In this document: one piece after another, positions 21,015 to 30,930 of the stretch
How positions within the stretch are numbered: the stretch's first letter is position 1
How the letters are laid out: every line of letters begins with the position of its first letter
Source of the DNA: Eretmocerus hayati
Lineage: Eukaryota > Arthropoda > Insecta > Hymenoptera > Aphelinidae
Reading direction: 5' to 3'
Assembly (NCBI GenBank): GCA_029851415.1
Contig: CM056744.1
Coordinates: forward strand, 69,062,172 to 69,126,171
DNA length: 64,000 nt
Translations under genes and position numbers: made by a program
Notes under the pieces: model-generated
What the model was told of the DNA's origin: nothing
Seen by the model: the letters and a program-made list of their open reading frames with translations, nothing else
The model's database searches: none

Positions 21015-21388
21015 CTACTTTGGGTATTATTGCCTTGAGGAGGTGAAACAGCTGTAACGATGGTTGGGATCCCCTTCACATAGCGTATAACAAGATCCTT
21101 CTCACCTCTTTCCAACTTAGCTTTGAGCTCAGCAGCCACTTCTTTATATTTGGCCTGTTGACTTCTCGTTTTATCATAACCAATAGATACTTCACCAGGA
21201 ATCTTATTTCTATTCTTCATCACTAGGTGTGGATCTTGTATGTTGGAAAAGGTCACAACAATAGGGCGTAGATTCCCACTTGATGGGTTACCAATTCTTT
21301 GAGTGGTTATATATCTTGTGTCTATAGGAATATGTTTCAACATATCTATGATGATACCAAGGTCCGTTGATTGATTATTAGTATCAGG
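20996..21388 (-). pseudogene. LINE ORF1, C-terminal part (split by MITE)
   Basis: The frame ends in TAA at 20996-20998. It encodes an RRM-like segment with TTQRIGNPSSGNLRPIVVTF, the pattern of nucleic-acid-binding ORF1 C-terminal domains in CR1/Jockey-type LINEs, followed by a basic, hydrophilic stretch and a Ser-rich end. It begins straight after the TA at 21389-21390 that marks the MITE insertion. Its frame is the continuation of 22316-22898: removing the MITE and one TA leaves 978 nt, exactly 326 codons including the stop. As it stands it is separated from its start. Confidence 0.85.
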
Positions 21389-21390
21389 TA

Positions 21391-22313
21391 CACTACCGGT
21401 CAAAAGTCTGAGGACACCTGGGAATCAAACTGATGATTTTCAGAGTTGGATATCTCAGAACCTATTGGTCGTAGAGAGGTCTGCGTGGTCGCATTTTGTA
21501 GCTCGTATCGAGTACTTTCAAATCTATTTTCTGTATTTTTCGTCCCGCGTATTATACCAGAGACACACGAGTTAGAAAGATGGATTTTTTTGCAATTTTT
21601 CAGGCAAGGTACGAACGCCCGCCAATTTTGGAGAGATTGTTGGATCGCTATGAAACCTATGACATCTTCAAGCCCATGAAAAAACCTTCAAAATCCGTTT
21701 TTGAACTTCTCCCAAAGTGGTTTTGGACTCGAGATCTGACTGATTTCGCTGAGGGTGTTTGTCTCTCAAAAAATCACACGATAATCCAAAAATGATGAGA
21801 AACAGCCCAGTTCAAGGTCGGTAGTTTTGATTTCCTTTGGCAATTTCGATGTTGAGTCAAACTCTTGCAGAAATGAGGGTCAGATGCCTCAAAACGGGCT
21901 GTTTCTCGTCATTTTTGGATTACCGTGTGATTTTTTGAGATACAAACACCCTTAGCAAAATCAGTCATATCTCGGAACCAAAACCACTTTGGGAGACGTT
22001 CAAAAACGGATTTTTAAGGTTTTTTCATGGGCTTGAAGATGTCATAGGTTTCGTAGCGATCCAACAATCTCTCCAGAATCGGCGGGCGTTCGTACCTAGC
22101 CTGAAAAATTGCGAAAAAAGGCATTCTTCTGACTCGTGTGTCTCCGGTATAAAACGCGGGACGAAAAATACTGAAAATAGATTTGAAAGTGCTCGATATG
22201 AGCTACGAAATGCAACCACGCAGAGCTCTCTACGACCAACAGGTTCTGAGATATCCAACTCCGAAAATCATCAGTCTGATTCCCAGGTGTCCTCAGACTT
22301 TTGACCGGTAGTG
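21391..22313. mobile_element. Tc1/mariner-type palindromic MITE (923 bp) inside LINE ORF1
   Basis: Ends CACTACCGGTCAAAAGTCTG and its reverse complement, flanked by TA on both sides (21389-21390 and 22314-22315), the hallmark of Tc1/mariner insertion. The arms, about 420 bp each, are inverted copies meeting around a loop of about 80 bp near 21812-21896. No transposase is encoded; the mirror-image ORFs (21446-21679 plus, 22025-22258 minus) are arm sequence. Confidence 0.92.
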
Positions 22314-22315
22314 TA

Positions 22316-22898
22316 TATTAAAGAATAATAAGTTTCTTGATCTCAACAAGCGTTCATGAGCTTCTTGTACAATACCTTCTATATTAGCAGAGTTTAGAGT
22401 ACCAGCGACAAGTTGAGATGAGTTGGGATCAGCTAGTGTAGCTTTGATGCTATCAATTACATCCTGAATTTTAGGGATGCAATTCACTGATGCTTTCAGA
22501 TTCACAATATCTTCTTGAGCAGTATCAACTTTTTCACCCAAGCTATCAATGGTGGCACAAGACTCTTTAATATTTTTCAGGTCATTTTTCATGACAGATA
22601 TATCCTTTGAGAAGCTCTTGTTCAATGATTTCAGGTTACACTTTAAATTGTCAAATTGTTCCTCAAGACTATTTTTCACATTAGCTAAATAATCACCAAA
22701 TGAAAGTTTTCCAGACTTCTCACAATTAGCACATTTAAACTGCAACTCAGGTTTCTTTTTCAACTCAATAACTTTGATCTCAGATGCAGTGAGATCAGCA
22801 CATTTGTTAGTCGCATGGTATAATTCAGTGCACACAATGCAGGCAACAATAAGCTGTTTGCCATCGAAGCTTTCATTGCAAGCAAAGCAATGCGACAT
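22316..22898 (-). pseudogene. LINE ORF1, N-terminal part: PHD-like zinc finger and coiled coil
   Basis: ATG at 22896-22898. Residues 4-59 form a Cys4-His-Cys3 pattern (C4, C7, C20, C23, H28, C33, C56, C59) like a PHD finger, which many CR1/Jockey ORF1 proteins carry. Residues about 66-160 are charged heptad-like sequence (SFGDYLANVKNSLEEQ onward), likely a coiled coil for ORF1 self-association. The native frame runs to 22316; the MITE then adds seven foreign codons and a stop at 22293-22295. ORF1 proteins coat LINE RNA, so this copy would lack its RNA-binding C-terminus. Confidence 0.88.
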
Positions 22899-23162
22899 GA
22901 TGCCAAGCCTTGTATGTGCGTGAATGCAAGATATAGGCCCACGGAGTGTCTGAGTTTATAGGTTAGCTTAGCAGAATACGCCAAACATGTGCCAAATTTA
23001 TTGTCAATAAAGCCACTTCAATTCACAGAGAGACAACTATCATTCTGTCTTTCAGGAGTAACACGAACAGACAATTATGCTCCTCAGAGATAATCAAAAA
23101 ACTCAAAATACTATGAGGTGGAATAAGTACGATGCGTCCATGCGCTAGCGCCAGGTAGAACT
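22899..23162 (-). other. LINE 5' leader
   Basis: About 264 bp upstream of the ORF1 ATG, starting AGTTCTACCTGGCGCTAGCG on the minus strand and bounded by the GATAT duplication. It may contain an internal promoter, but no motif can be assigned with confidence. Confidence 0.65.
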
Positions 23163-26100
23163 GATATACAACGAATCCACGATCTTATCTCGGATTCCAT
23201 GGGACCAGGTCCTGGATACCGATGAGGCGGAGCCTATGAAGCAGGCGGGGTAACAGCGCAGGGAGGAGATCCGGCGGAAGCGGGGAAAAAATGGCTTCCA
23301 GTAGTAACATACGAGATGGGTCAGACACACGACCTGGGGAGGGTATTCAAGATTACGAGAGTTCGCACGATGCGATTGAGGCGGGCGAGGGGTCATCCTG
23401 GAGCTCAACAACTGTAGCAAGCGTGGGTATTCTCGAAATATCAGCGCTGAGTTGCCATCGGAAGGTGCATCTGGGGATGTGAGTGACCTCGAAGAACCAA
23501 CCCTAATAATATTCCGACATTTTCCCAAATATACAACGAATGCACGATCGAACCTCGGATTCCACAGGACCAATCTGTGGATACCGATGAGGCGGAGCCG
23601 ATGGATGAGGCGAGGCATCAGCGCAGGAAGGAGATCTGGCGGAAGGCGGAGAATATTCCTCCCAGTAGTAACAGTCGAGATGGGTCAGGCATTCGACCTG
23701 GGGAGCGTATTTGAGATCACGAGAGTTTTCACGATACGTTTGAGACGGGTTGGAGGTCATTCTGGAGCTTGACAACTGTAGCAAGTGTGGTTGTTCTTGG
23801 AATATCCGCGCTGAGTTGCCAACGAGGAGTGCATCCCCGGATGTTAATGACCTTGGAAAACCACGCCTAATAATTTTCCGACTATTTCCCAGAGTTACAA
23901 CGAATGCACGATTGGATCTCGGATTCCATGGGACCAGTCTGTGGATACCGATGAGGCGGAGCCTATGGACCAGGCGGAATATCAGCGCATGGAGGAGATC
24001 CGGCGAAGGGGGGAAAATATGGCTCCCGGTAGTAACAGGCGAGGTGGGTCAGACATTCGACCTCGGGAGCGTATTTAAGATCACGAGAGTGTGCACGATG
24101 CGATTGAGACGGGCGAGAAGTCATTCTGAAGCTCAACAACTGTAGCAAGTGTGGTTATTCTCGAAATATCAGCGCTGAGTTGCCAACGAGAGGTGGATCT
24201 CGGAAAGTGAGTCACCTTGCAAAACCTTTCCTATTGATATTTCGACTTTTCCCCAGATATACAACGAATACACGATCGGATCTCAGATTTCATGGGACCA
24301 GTTTGTAGATATTGATGAGGCGGATACTATGGACCAATCGGGATATCAACGCAGGGAGGAGATCCGGCGAGAGGGAGGATATATGGCTTCGAGTGGTAAC
24401 AGATGAAATGGGTCAGATATACAATCTGGGGAGCGTATTTGAGATCACGAGAGTTTGCACGATGCGATTGAGACAGGCAAGAGGGTCATTCTGAAGCTCG
24501 ACAACTGTAGCAGGGGTCGGTATTCTTGGAATATCAGCACTGAGTGGCCAACGAGAGGTGGATCTCGGAATGTCAGTGACCTTGCAAAACAGTCCCTATT
24601 GATACTTCGACATCTTCCCAGATATACAACGAATGCACGATCGTATCTCGGATTCCATGGGATCAGTTTGTGGATACCGATGAGGCGGAGCCTATGGACC
24701 CATTCGAATATCAGCGCGGGGCGAATATCTGAAGGTTGCAGAAAAATATGCCTCCCAGTAGTAACAGACGAGATGGGTCAGACAAACGGCCTGGGGAGCG
24801 TATTTGAGGTTACGAGAGTTTGCACGATGCAATTGAGACAGGCAAGAGGTCATTTTGGAGCTTGACGACTGTAGCAAGTGTGGGTATTCTCGGAATATCA
24901 GCGCTGAGTTGCTAACGAGGGGCGGATCGCAGAATGTGAGTGACCTTCCAAAACCACCCCTATTAATATTTCGACATTCTCCCACATATACAATGAATGC
25001 ACGTTCGTATCTCGAATTTTTTGGGACGAGTTTGCAGATATCGATGAGGCGGAGCCAATGGATTCTTCTCAATATCAGTGCGGGGCGAAGATCCGATGAT
25101 TGCAGGAGAATATGCCGCCCAGTAGTAACAGGCGAGACGGGTCAGACACACGACCTGGGGAGCGTATTTAAGATTACGAGAGTTTGCACGATGCGATCGA
25201 TACGGGCGGGAAGTCATTTTGAAGCTCAACAACTGTAGCAAGTGTGGGTAATGTCGAAATATCAGTGCTGAGTTGCCAACGGAAGGTGCATCTCGGGATG
25301 TGAGTGATCTCGAAAAACCACTCCTAATAATATTCCGACATTTTCCCAGATATACAACGAATGTACGATCGGATCTCGGATTCCATGGGACCAGTCTGTG
25401 GATACCGATGAGTCGGAGCCTACTGACTAGGCAAGTTATCAGCGCAGGGAGGAGATCCGGCGGAGGGGCGGGTGAAATAGCTCCCAGAAGTAACAGACGA
25501 GATGGGTCAGATATTCGACCTCGGGAGCGAATTTAAGATCACGAGAGTGTGCACGATGCGATTGAGACGGACGAGAGGTCATCTTGACGCTCGATCACTG
25601 TAGCAAATGTGGGTATCCTCGGAATATCAGCGTCGTGTCACCGGGACGATGTATCTCTCAGGATGTATGTGATGGCGGATTAACCCCTATTCAGATTTCG
25701 ACATTTCCCTCGTATACAACGGATGCACGATCATATCTCGGATTCCATGGGACCAGTTTGTGGATACCTATAAGGCGGAGCCTGTGGACCAGGAGGGGTG
25801 TCAGCTCAGGGAGGGTATCCGGCGGGAAGAGGGGAAAATATGGCTCCCAGAAGTTGAATCTCGACAACTTGAAACAAGTGTGAGCGTATCTCGAAATATC
25901 AGCGCTGAGTTGCCAACGAGAGGCGGATCGCGGGATGTTAGTGACCTTGCAAAACCACCCCTATTGATATTTCGACATTTTCCCAGATCTACAACGGATG
26001 CACGATCGGATCTCGGATCCCATGGGATCAGTTTGTAGATACCGATGAGGCGGAGCCTATGGACCCATTCGAATATCAGCGCGGGGCGAAGATCTGAAGG

Positions 26101-26373
26101 TTGCAGGAAAATATGGCTCCCAGTAGTAACAGGCGAGATGGGTCAGACACACGACCTGCGGAGCGTATTCAAGATAACGAGAGTTTGCACGATGCGATTG
26201 ATACGGGCCGGAGATCATTTTGAAGCTCGACAACTGTAGCAAGTGTGGATATTCTCGAAATATCAGGGCTGGGTTGCCAACGAAAGGTGCATCTCGGGAT
26301 GCGGGTGACCTTGAAAAACCACCCCTATTAATATTCCGACATTCTCTCAGATATACAACGGATGCACGATCGG
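23163..26373 (+). repeat. 365 bp tandem repeat array, right part (about nine units)
   Basis: Same unit and orientation as 15456-17950, resuming with GATATACAACGAATCC. The CTGTAGC anchor recurs near 23412, 23776, 24140, 24505, 24870 and 25231, about 365 bp apart, with a shortened region near 25850. Blocks 17085-17530 and 24125-24570 are especially alike, so some units duplicated together. Confidence 0.9.
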
Positions 26374-26510
26374 ACTGGGAATGGTTTCCCGGTCGTCTGT
26401 CTCCCTCCAAGACCAGCGCTGGTCTCCGGGTAGGTCATAACCCCGTTGTCGGATTATATCTACAAAATGGAACCAAAAAAATCCAGATCCCATGGTGCAA
26501 GTCTGAGTTC
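26374..26510 (-). repeat. Right terminal inverted repeat (137 bp)
   Basis: Reverse complement of 15319-15455 with scattered differences, including ACCAGCGCTGGT and the outer end GTGCAAGTCTGAGTTC. Confidence 0.88.
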
Positions 26511-27121
26511 TACCGATGAATAGGTCTGGAATCTTAGGGGTTGTTTTTTTCCGAAGTCGATAAAAACACTCTCCAAGTCCGTGACTTCCATTGCGCTGGT
26601 ATCAATCTTTCTGCACATGAAACTCCTCATCAAGACGAATCGATCGAGTCCTCATTCGTTATGATTGGATCGTGCATTTGTTCAGTCTCAACGTTTTTGC
26701 ATCAGCTAGGTCCGTTCTGCGAAAAAAACTACCCCCTACGCATTTTCCCGATTTTAAAAAGTTCCTCAGTAGTGAAACCTCCCAAAACAGGCCCTCGTTA
26801 TTGCCAGCGGCCCGCCCTACACGATGCAGAAAGAATAAGAGGTTACCGCTCATGGGCCGTTTTCCCATACAAAGTGTGCATCCTCTTTCATCTCGATTTT
26901 TCTTGTCCAAAGAGTCCCAAAAATTTCCCATCATGGAGCATTGGAGAATCTCATCTCAGTTAAGAACAATTTTTGTGTAGCTTTGAGAATACATTGAATT
27001 ATTTGAATACGCGATACTCCAGCAACTAATTTTTCATTCGCCCTCCCTATTGCCAGCAAAACAGAAAAACCTACAGACAAAGTAAGAGGCCGCACCCCTA
27101 CCCCATGCTCATCAATCATCC
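26511..27121. other. Unassigned sequence with a degenerate internal duplication
   Basis: No gene can be supported. A stretch near 26802-26860 (CTCGTTATTGCCAGC ... AATAAGAGGTTACCGC) resembles 27041-27100 (CTCCCTATTGCCAGC ... AGTAAGAGGCCGCACC). Another near 26947-27030 resembles 27757-27840 just inside the exon-bearing palindrome. These look like decayed copies of one repeat family. Confidence 0.45.
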
Positions 27122-27280
27122 TTCAGGCGTCTTCAGCTTCGCAGTTTCTCACCAGCTCTCTACGTGGTTGCATGGGCGCGCCTCTAGCCCAAGCAACATT
27201 GTAGTTAGGACGAAGTATAGAGGCGCCCAGTTGTACTCGCGCAGTCACTACCAAGAGCAAGGGATCCGCAACGGAAACGG
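27122..27280 (+). other. Exon-like segment before a splice-donor consensus
   Basis: The plus-strand frame is open through this segment (including NIVVRTKYRGAQLYSRSHYQ) up to GTGAGT at 27281, and GC content is higher than in the surroundings. Several CAG acceptor-like sites lie at its left side. No domain is recognised and no partner exon can be joined with confidence, so it may be a host exon, a captured fragment or chance. Confidence 0.25.
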
Positions 27281-27562
27281 GTGAGTCATGGCTCTCCTAC
27301 TCATGATTCCTCAATATAAATTGATAGATAATTGTGGTAGTTATATGAGTCTCAGAATCGGTGAATACATGATCCAGATAATATCAAAACCTTCTATATT
27401 CCTCAAATTATCGAAGAAATTCATTAGTATAATCACTCGCGGTACGAAGAATTTCTGATTTTACTGACTCTGACAAGATTAATGAATCGACATTCAGGAT
27501 GCCAAGAGTTTCTGCGCGATACCAGAGATGTGAGAACAGAAAAAATGGAAGTTTTGAATCTC
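27281..27562. other. Unassigned AT-rich sequence
   Basis: Nothing recognisable except a short acceptor-like/donor-like pair (CATTCAG at 27491-27497 and ATGTGAG near 27527) that cannot be supported as an exon from sequence alone. Confidence 0.4.
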
Positions 27563-27879
27563 TCCCGCGAAACCATCGAAACAGAATGAAGAAAAAATGG
27601 GGAATTGAATTTTCTTCGCGAACTCGAAAAAACGAAGAGGTAATAGATGTGAAAATGAAGAAAATTTTTCCCGTGATTCCGGGTGATGAAAAAAAGATTT
27701 CTCTCCAAACATTTCCTCAAAAAACACACAAAAATACCCCATTTTCAGGCATCAATAATTGTCATCTCCATTGAGAACGATTTTCGTGAAATTCCAAGGA
27801 TACATAGATACATTCAAATTCACGATGCTACAGCAACCATAAAACCCCTCGTTCAATGCAATTGAATTCTAACTTACAG

Positions 27880-28052
27880 TATCGCAAGAAGTTGAGATAG
27901 TTTCTTCCCGAGAAGATGAAGCAGGACCACGCCTCAGTAGAATCGAGATCAGTGCATATATATGATGGAGATAAGAAATTAAGAAAGCGGACCAGATCTA
28001 CACCACAGAAGAGGCAGGACAAACGCCACTCGATACAAAAACATCAGTTAAG
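27880..28052 (+). pseudogene. Exon-like segment, left arm copy
   Basis: Preceded by CTAACTTACAG and followed by GTGAGTG, a good acceptor/donor pair around 173 nt. The frame reads KQDHASVESRSVHIYDG and KKLRKRTRSTPQK, matching the right-arm copy, but has an in-frame TAG at codon 7. The encoded stretch is basic and low complexity; I recognise no family. The most economical reading is a captured host exon. Confidence 0.5.
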
Positions 28053-29415
28053 GTGAGTGAAACTCCAAAATTTTCTGAGTTCAAATGGATGGTCTGAAGT
28101 ATCACAATTCACGCTTCATTAGAATTTCTCAATCGCATTCGAAATTCCTCTCATGTACATCAATGGAATAACTATCATTAATGTTGAAAAATCGAAAAAT
28201 GGTTCCAATCCAGTTCACTTAACGTCATGAACTCGCAAATGACATGTAGTTTACCTTCCACAATGGAAACTAATCTCAATTTTCTAGATGAAGAAAAATA
28301 TAACGGACAATCTCCAAATGGAACATCATTTGATCCGGGACTGAAGATATATGATATAATTATGATTCATACATCGAAAATCACATGTAATTAGATTTTT
28401 GAACTTCCATATACATTAACTTTTACATTTCACCCATATGCATTTATATCCGTCACCTCTTGATATTGTACTTAGATGATGATTTATTGATGATTGATCC
28501 ATCCCTTGACTTTCATGACCAATTCATTACACCTTGTTTGAACTAATTCTGTGAATACCCCAAATATAAGGATTGAATAGTTTCCCCGACCCCTTCTGAC
28601 GGTCCCACCATCTTCCCTAGCGTTGTTTTCCTCATATGAATTCACTGATATTGAACAAAGATTGTGTTGAATTATCAAAGAAAAATCGGAGGACGCAATA
28701 ACAGGAATCAAGGTTAGTGGAATATTCTTCCACAATAATATATAAGACAAATCGGCATCGTCAAACTGATTCCAATATATTATTGTAAGAAAATACTCCA
28801 CTAATATTGATTCCTGTTATTGCGTTCCCCGATTTTCCTCTGATAATTCAACACAATCTTTGTTGAATATCAGTGAATTCATATGGGTAAAACAACGCTA
28901 GGAAAGATGGCGGGATCGTCAGGGGGGGGGAAACTATTCAATTCTTATATTAGGGGTATTTACACAATTAATTCGTACAAGATGTAATGATTTGGTCATT
29001 AAAGTCAGAGATGGATCAATCATCAATAAATTATCATCTCAGTACAATATCAAGAGGTGACGGATATAAATGCATACGGATAACATGTGAAAGTTAATGT
29101 ATATGGAAGTTTAATAATTCAATTACATGTGATTTTCGATGTATGAATCATAATTATATCATATATCTTCAGTCCCGAATCAAATGATGTTCCATTTGAA
29201 GATTGTCAGTTAGATTTTTCTTCATCTAGAAAATTGAGATAATTTTTTATTCTCGAAGGGAAACTACATGTTAATCGCAAGTTTATGTGGTTAAGTAAAC
29301 TGAAGTGGACCATTTTTCGATTTTTCAATATTAATGATAGTTATTTCATTGATGTACATGAAAGAAATTTTGAATGCGAACGAGAAATTCTAATGTAGTG
29401 CGAATTGTAATACTT

Positions 29416-29589
29416 GTTCAACTGATGTTCTTGTATCGAGTGGCGTTTGTCCTGCTCCTTCTGTGGTGTAGATCTGGTTCGCTTTCTCAATTTCTCATCT
29501 TCATCATATATATGCACTGATCTCGATTCAACTGAGGCGTGGTCCTGCTCCATCTTCTCGCAAAGAAACTGTTCCAACTTCTTGAGATA
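29416..29589 (-). pseudogene. Exon-like segment, right arm copy
   Basis: On the minus strand it follows CTAATTTACAG (acceptor consensus) and is open throughout: YLKKLEQFLCEKMEQDHASV, then a basic stretch with RKRTRSTPQKEQDKRH. The donor present in the left copy (GTGAGT) is lost here. The surrounding frame stays open from 29613 to 29341. Compared with the left arm, most differences keep the reading frame, so the ancestor was probably coding. Function unknown. Confidence 0.5.
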
Positions 29590-29906
29590 CTGTAAATTAG
29601 AATTCAATCGCATCGAAGGAGGGTTTTAATGTTACTGTAGCATCGTGAATTTGAATGTATCTATGTATCCTTGGAATTCCACGAAAATCGTTCTCAATGG
29701 AGATGACAATTCTTGAAGCCTCAAAATGGGGTATTTTTGTATTTTCTTGGTAGAAATGTTTGAAGAGGAACCTTTTTCTTATTTGCCCGCAATCACGGGG
29801 GAAATTTGACTCATTTCCTCATATTTCATCTTTTGGTTTTTCCAAGTTCTCGAAGAAAAGTCAGTTCCCCATTTTTTCTCCATTCTGTTCTACCGGTTTC
29901 GCGGGA

Positions 29907-30340
29907 AAAATTTGCAACGGGCCCCTTCGCTATGATACCAGTATAGCTCCGATAGCCGCGCAATTCATCGAGCAGAAAGCGTAATTCGACCTTTCGCCGC
30001 CAGATGGCTGTCTCTGATACACCGTTCGCCAACGAGGCACCTGCCAGCATTGATAACACTGAGGAACAAAATTTGGGGGTCGGAATGTCCCCCCTAGGAA
30101 AGTATGATTCCCTTGTGTATTTTTGACCGTACAATTCTAAATCCGACCTCAGTTTTGCCCCTACACGTCAGAATTTTTTTTAAATCGCGAAAAACTGATT
30201 TTCCAAGAAACGGCGTTTTTAGCGTTTTTTGCCAATTTTTCAAGTTGATGATCATTCGGCCAGGGAGTACCCATTGGTCAAAATGCATACCAAGGTATGT
30301 TTTCCTACGTGTTTTGACCTGCTGAACACCATGGCAGTGG
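29907..30340. other. Unassigned sequence with a possible coding start
   Basis: An ATG at 30004 in a good context (GCCAGATGG) opens a 40-codon plus-strand frame beginning MAVSDTPFANEAPASIDNTE. The minus strand has a 103-codon frame over the same bases. Neither has a recognised domain, so no gene is called. Confidence 0.3.
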
Positions 30341-30359
30341 TTTTAGGGGGCCAGGATGC

Positions 30360-30790
30360 GGGTACCTGAAGCTAGCGAACACTAACTCACAAATCGGGCC
30401 CAAGCAATTCCACTTTTTACTACTATTTTATTACTAATTCATTACCAAAGAAAAAAATTAATTACCGGTCGTGGGCCCGGAATACGAGAGTTTTCGCTAG
30501 CGGAAGCTTACGCTAGCGAACGCGTGGCCGGGGAAAGATCGTACGGGAATGTGCAATAGCTCATTTTTTATTACTTTTTTATTACTCTCATAATATGTCC
30601 TCAAAATATGCGTGTGATATGATTCAGGTGAAATATGATGGTTTTCGCTAGCGTAAGCTTACGCTAGCGAACAACATGTACAGGCGTAGCTTCGAGGACA
30701 CTCAGAACTACACAAGATTTTATGACTTTTTTATTACTCTCGAAAGGTATATTCGAGATAGTCCCGAGACCAAGAGGAAACCGATATTTG
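30360..30790. repeat. About 145 bp tandem repeat with a 28 bp palindrome, three units
   Basis: A perfect 28 bp palindrome (half-site TTCGCTAGCGTAAG) lies at 30644-30671. A copy with one mismatch lies at 30493-30520, and a half-copy GCTAGCGAAC at 30371-30380. About 60-80 bp after the two full copies and the half-copy comes a T-rich run with TTTTATTACT. The palindrome contains GCTAGC twice and AAGCTT at its centre. Confidence 0.8.
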
Positions 30791-30930
30791 GGCCTGAGGC
30801 TGGACGAGAGCTGGAGCGGGGCGAGATGAGAAATATATGATAGACTGAGCTACCTCTGTACAATAAGGTGCGAATTCAAAAATTCCATCGCATACAGGAA
30901 CCTGTCTGACGATGAGCAGGGTACACTGAG
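30791..30930. other. Transition into satellite
   Basis: No motif recognised; sequence becomes satellite-like only gradually to the right. Confidence 0.4.

Larger units (their letters stand above)
17951..23162 (-). mobile_element. CR1/Jockey-type LINE, near full length, inserted in the 365 bp array
   Basis: On the minus strand: a leader of about 265 bp, ORF1 (zinc finger, coiled coil, RRM-like C-terminus), ORF2 (endonuclease plus reverse transcriptase), a short 3' tail and an A-rich end made of AATAA-like units (17951-17975 on the plus strand as T-rich). A GATAT duplication flanks it. Without the MITE in ORF1 it is about 4.3 kb. The presence of both ORFs and the leader suggests a complete insertion, unusual because most LINE copies are 5' truncated. 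Confidence 0.92.
15319..26510. mobile_element. TIR element filled with 365 bp tandem repeats (11.2 kb including inserted LINE)
   Basis: The two ends (15319-15455 and 26374-26510) are inverted copies of about 137 bp starting GAACTCAGACTTGCAC. Between them, apart from an inserted LINE, are only direct tandem repeats of about 365 bp in one orientation. Without the LINE the element would be about 6 kb. No transposase frame is present, so it is a non-autonomous unit or a satellite bounded by transposon ends. Clear target duplications were not found. Comparable designs known to me are foldback elements and the pearl-type elements that carry internal tandem repeats; I cannot place this one in a family. 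Confidence 0.8.
27563..29906. mobile_element. Palindromic element C, 2.3 kb, carrying an exon-like segment in both arms
   Basis: Inverted arms of roughly 1.15 kb run from TCCCGCGAAACC at 27563 to its complement at 29906 and meet near 28755. The arms are less similar than those of elements A and B, with indels, so this is an older palindrome. Each arm contains a coding-like segment with a 3' splice-site consensus (see separate entries). No transposase is seen. Confidence 0.82.

Noticed and set aside
15767..26239. Many plus- and minus-strand ORFs with motifs such as MRRSLWTRRGISAGRRSGG
   Set aside because: They repeat once per 365 bp unit and break because 365 is not a multiple of three; no domain and no consistent length.
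29826..30134. 102-codon minus-strand ORF at the right end of palindrome C
   Set aside because: It crosses the palindrome boundary and has no recognised domain; an overlapping plus-strand frame is equally plausible.
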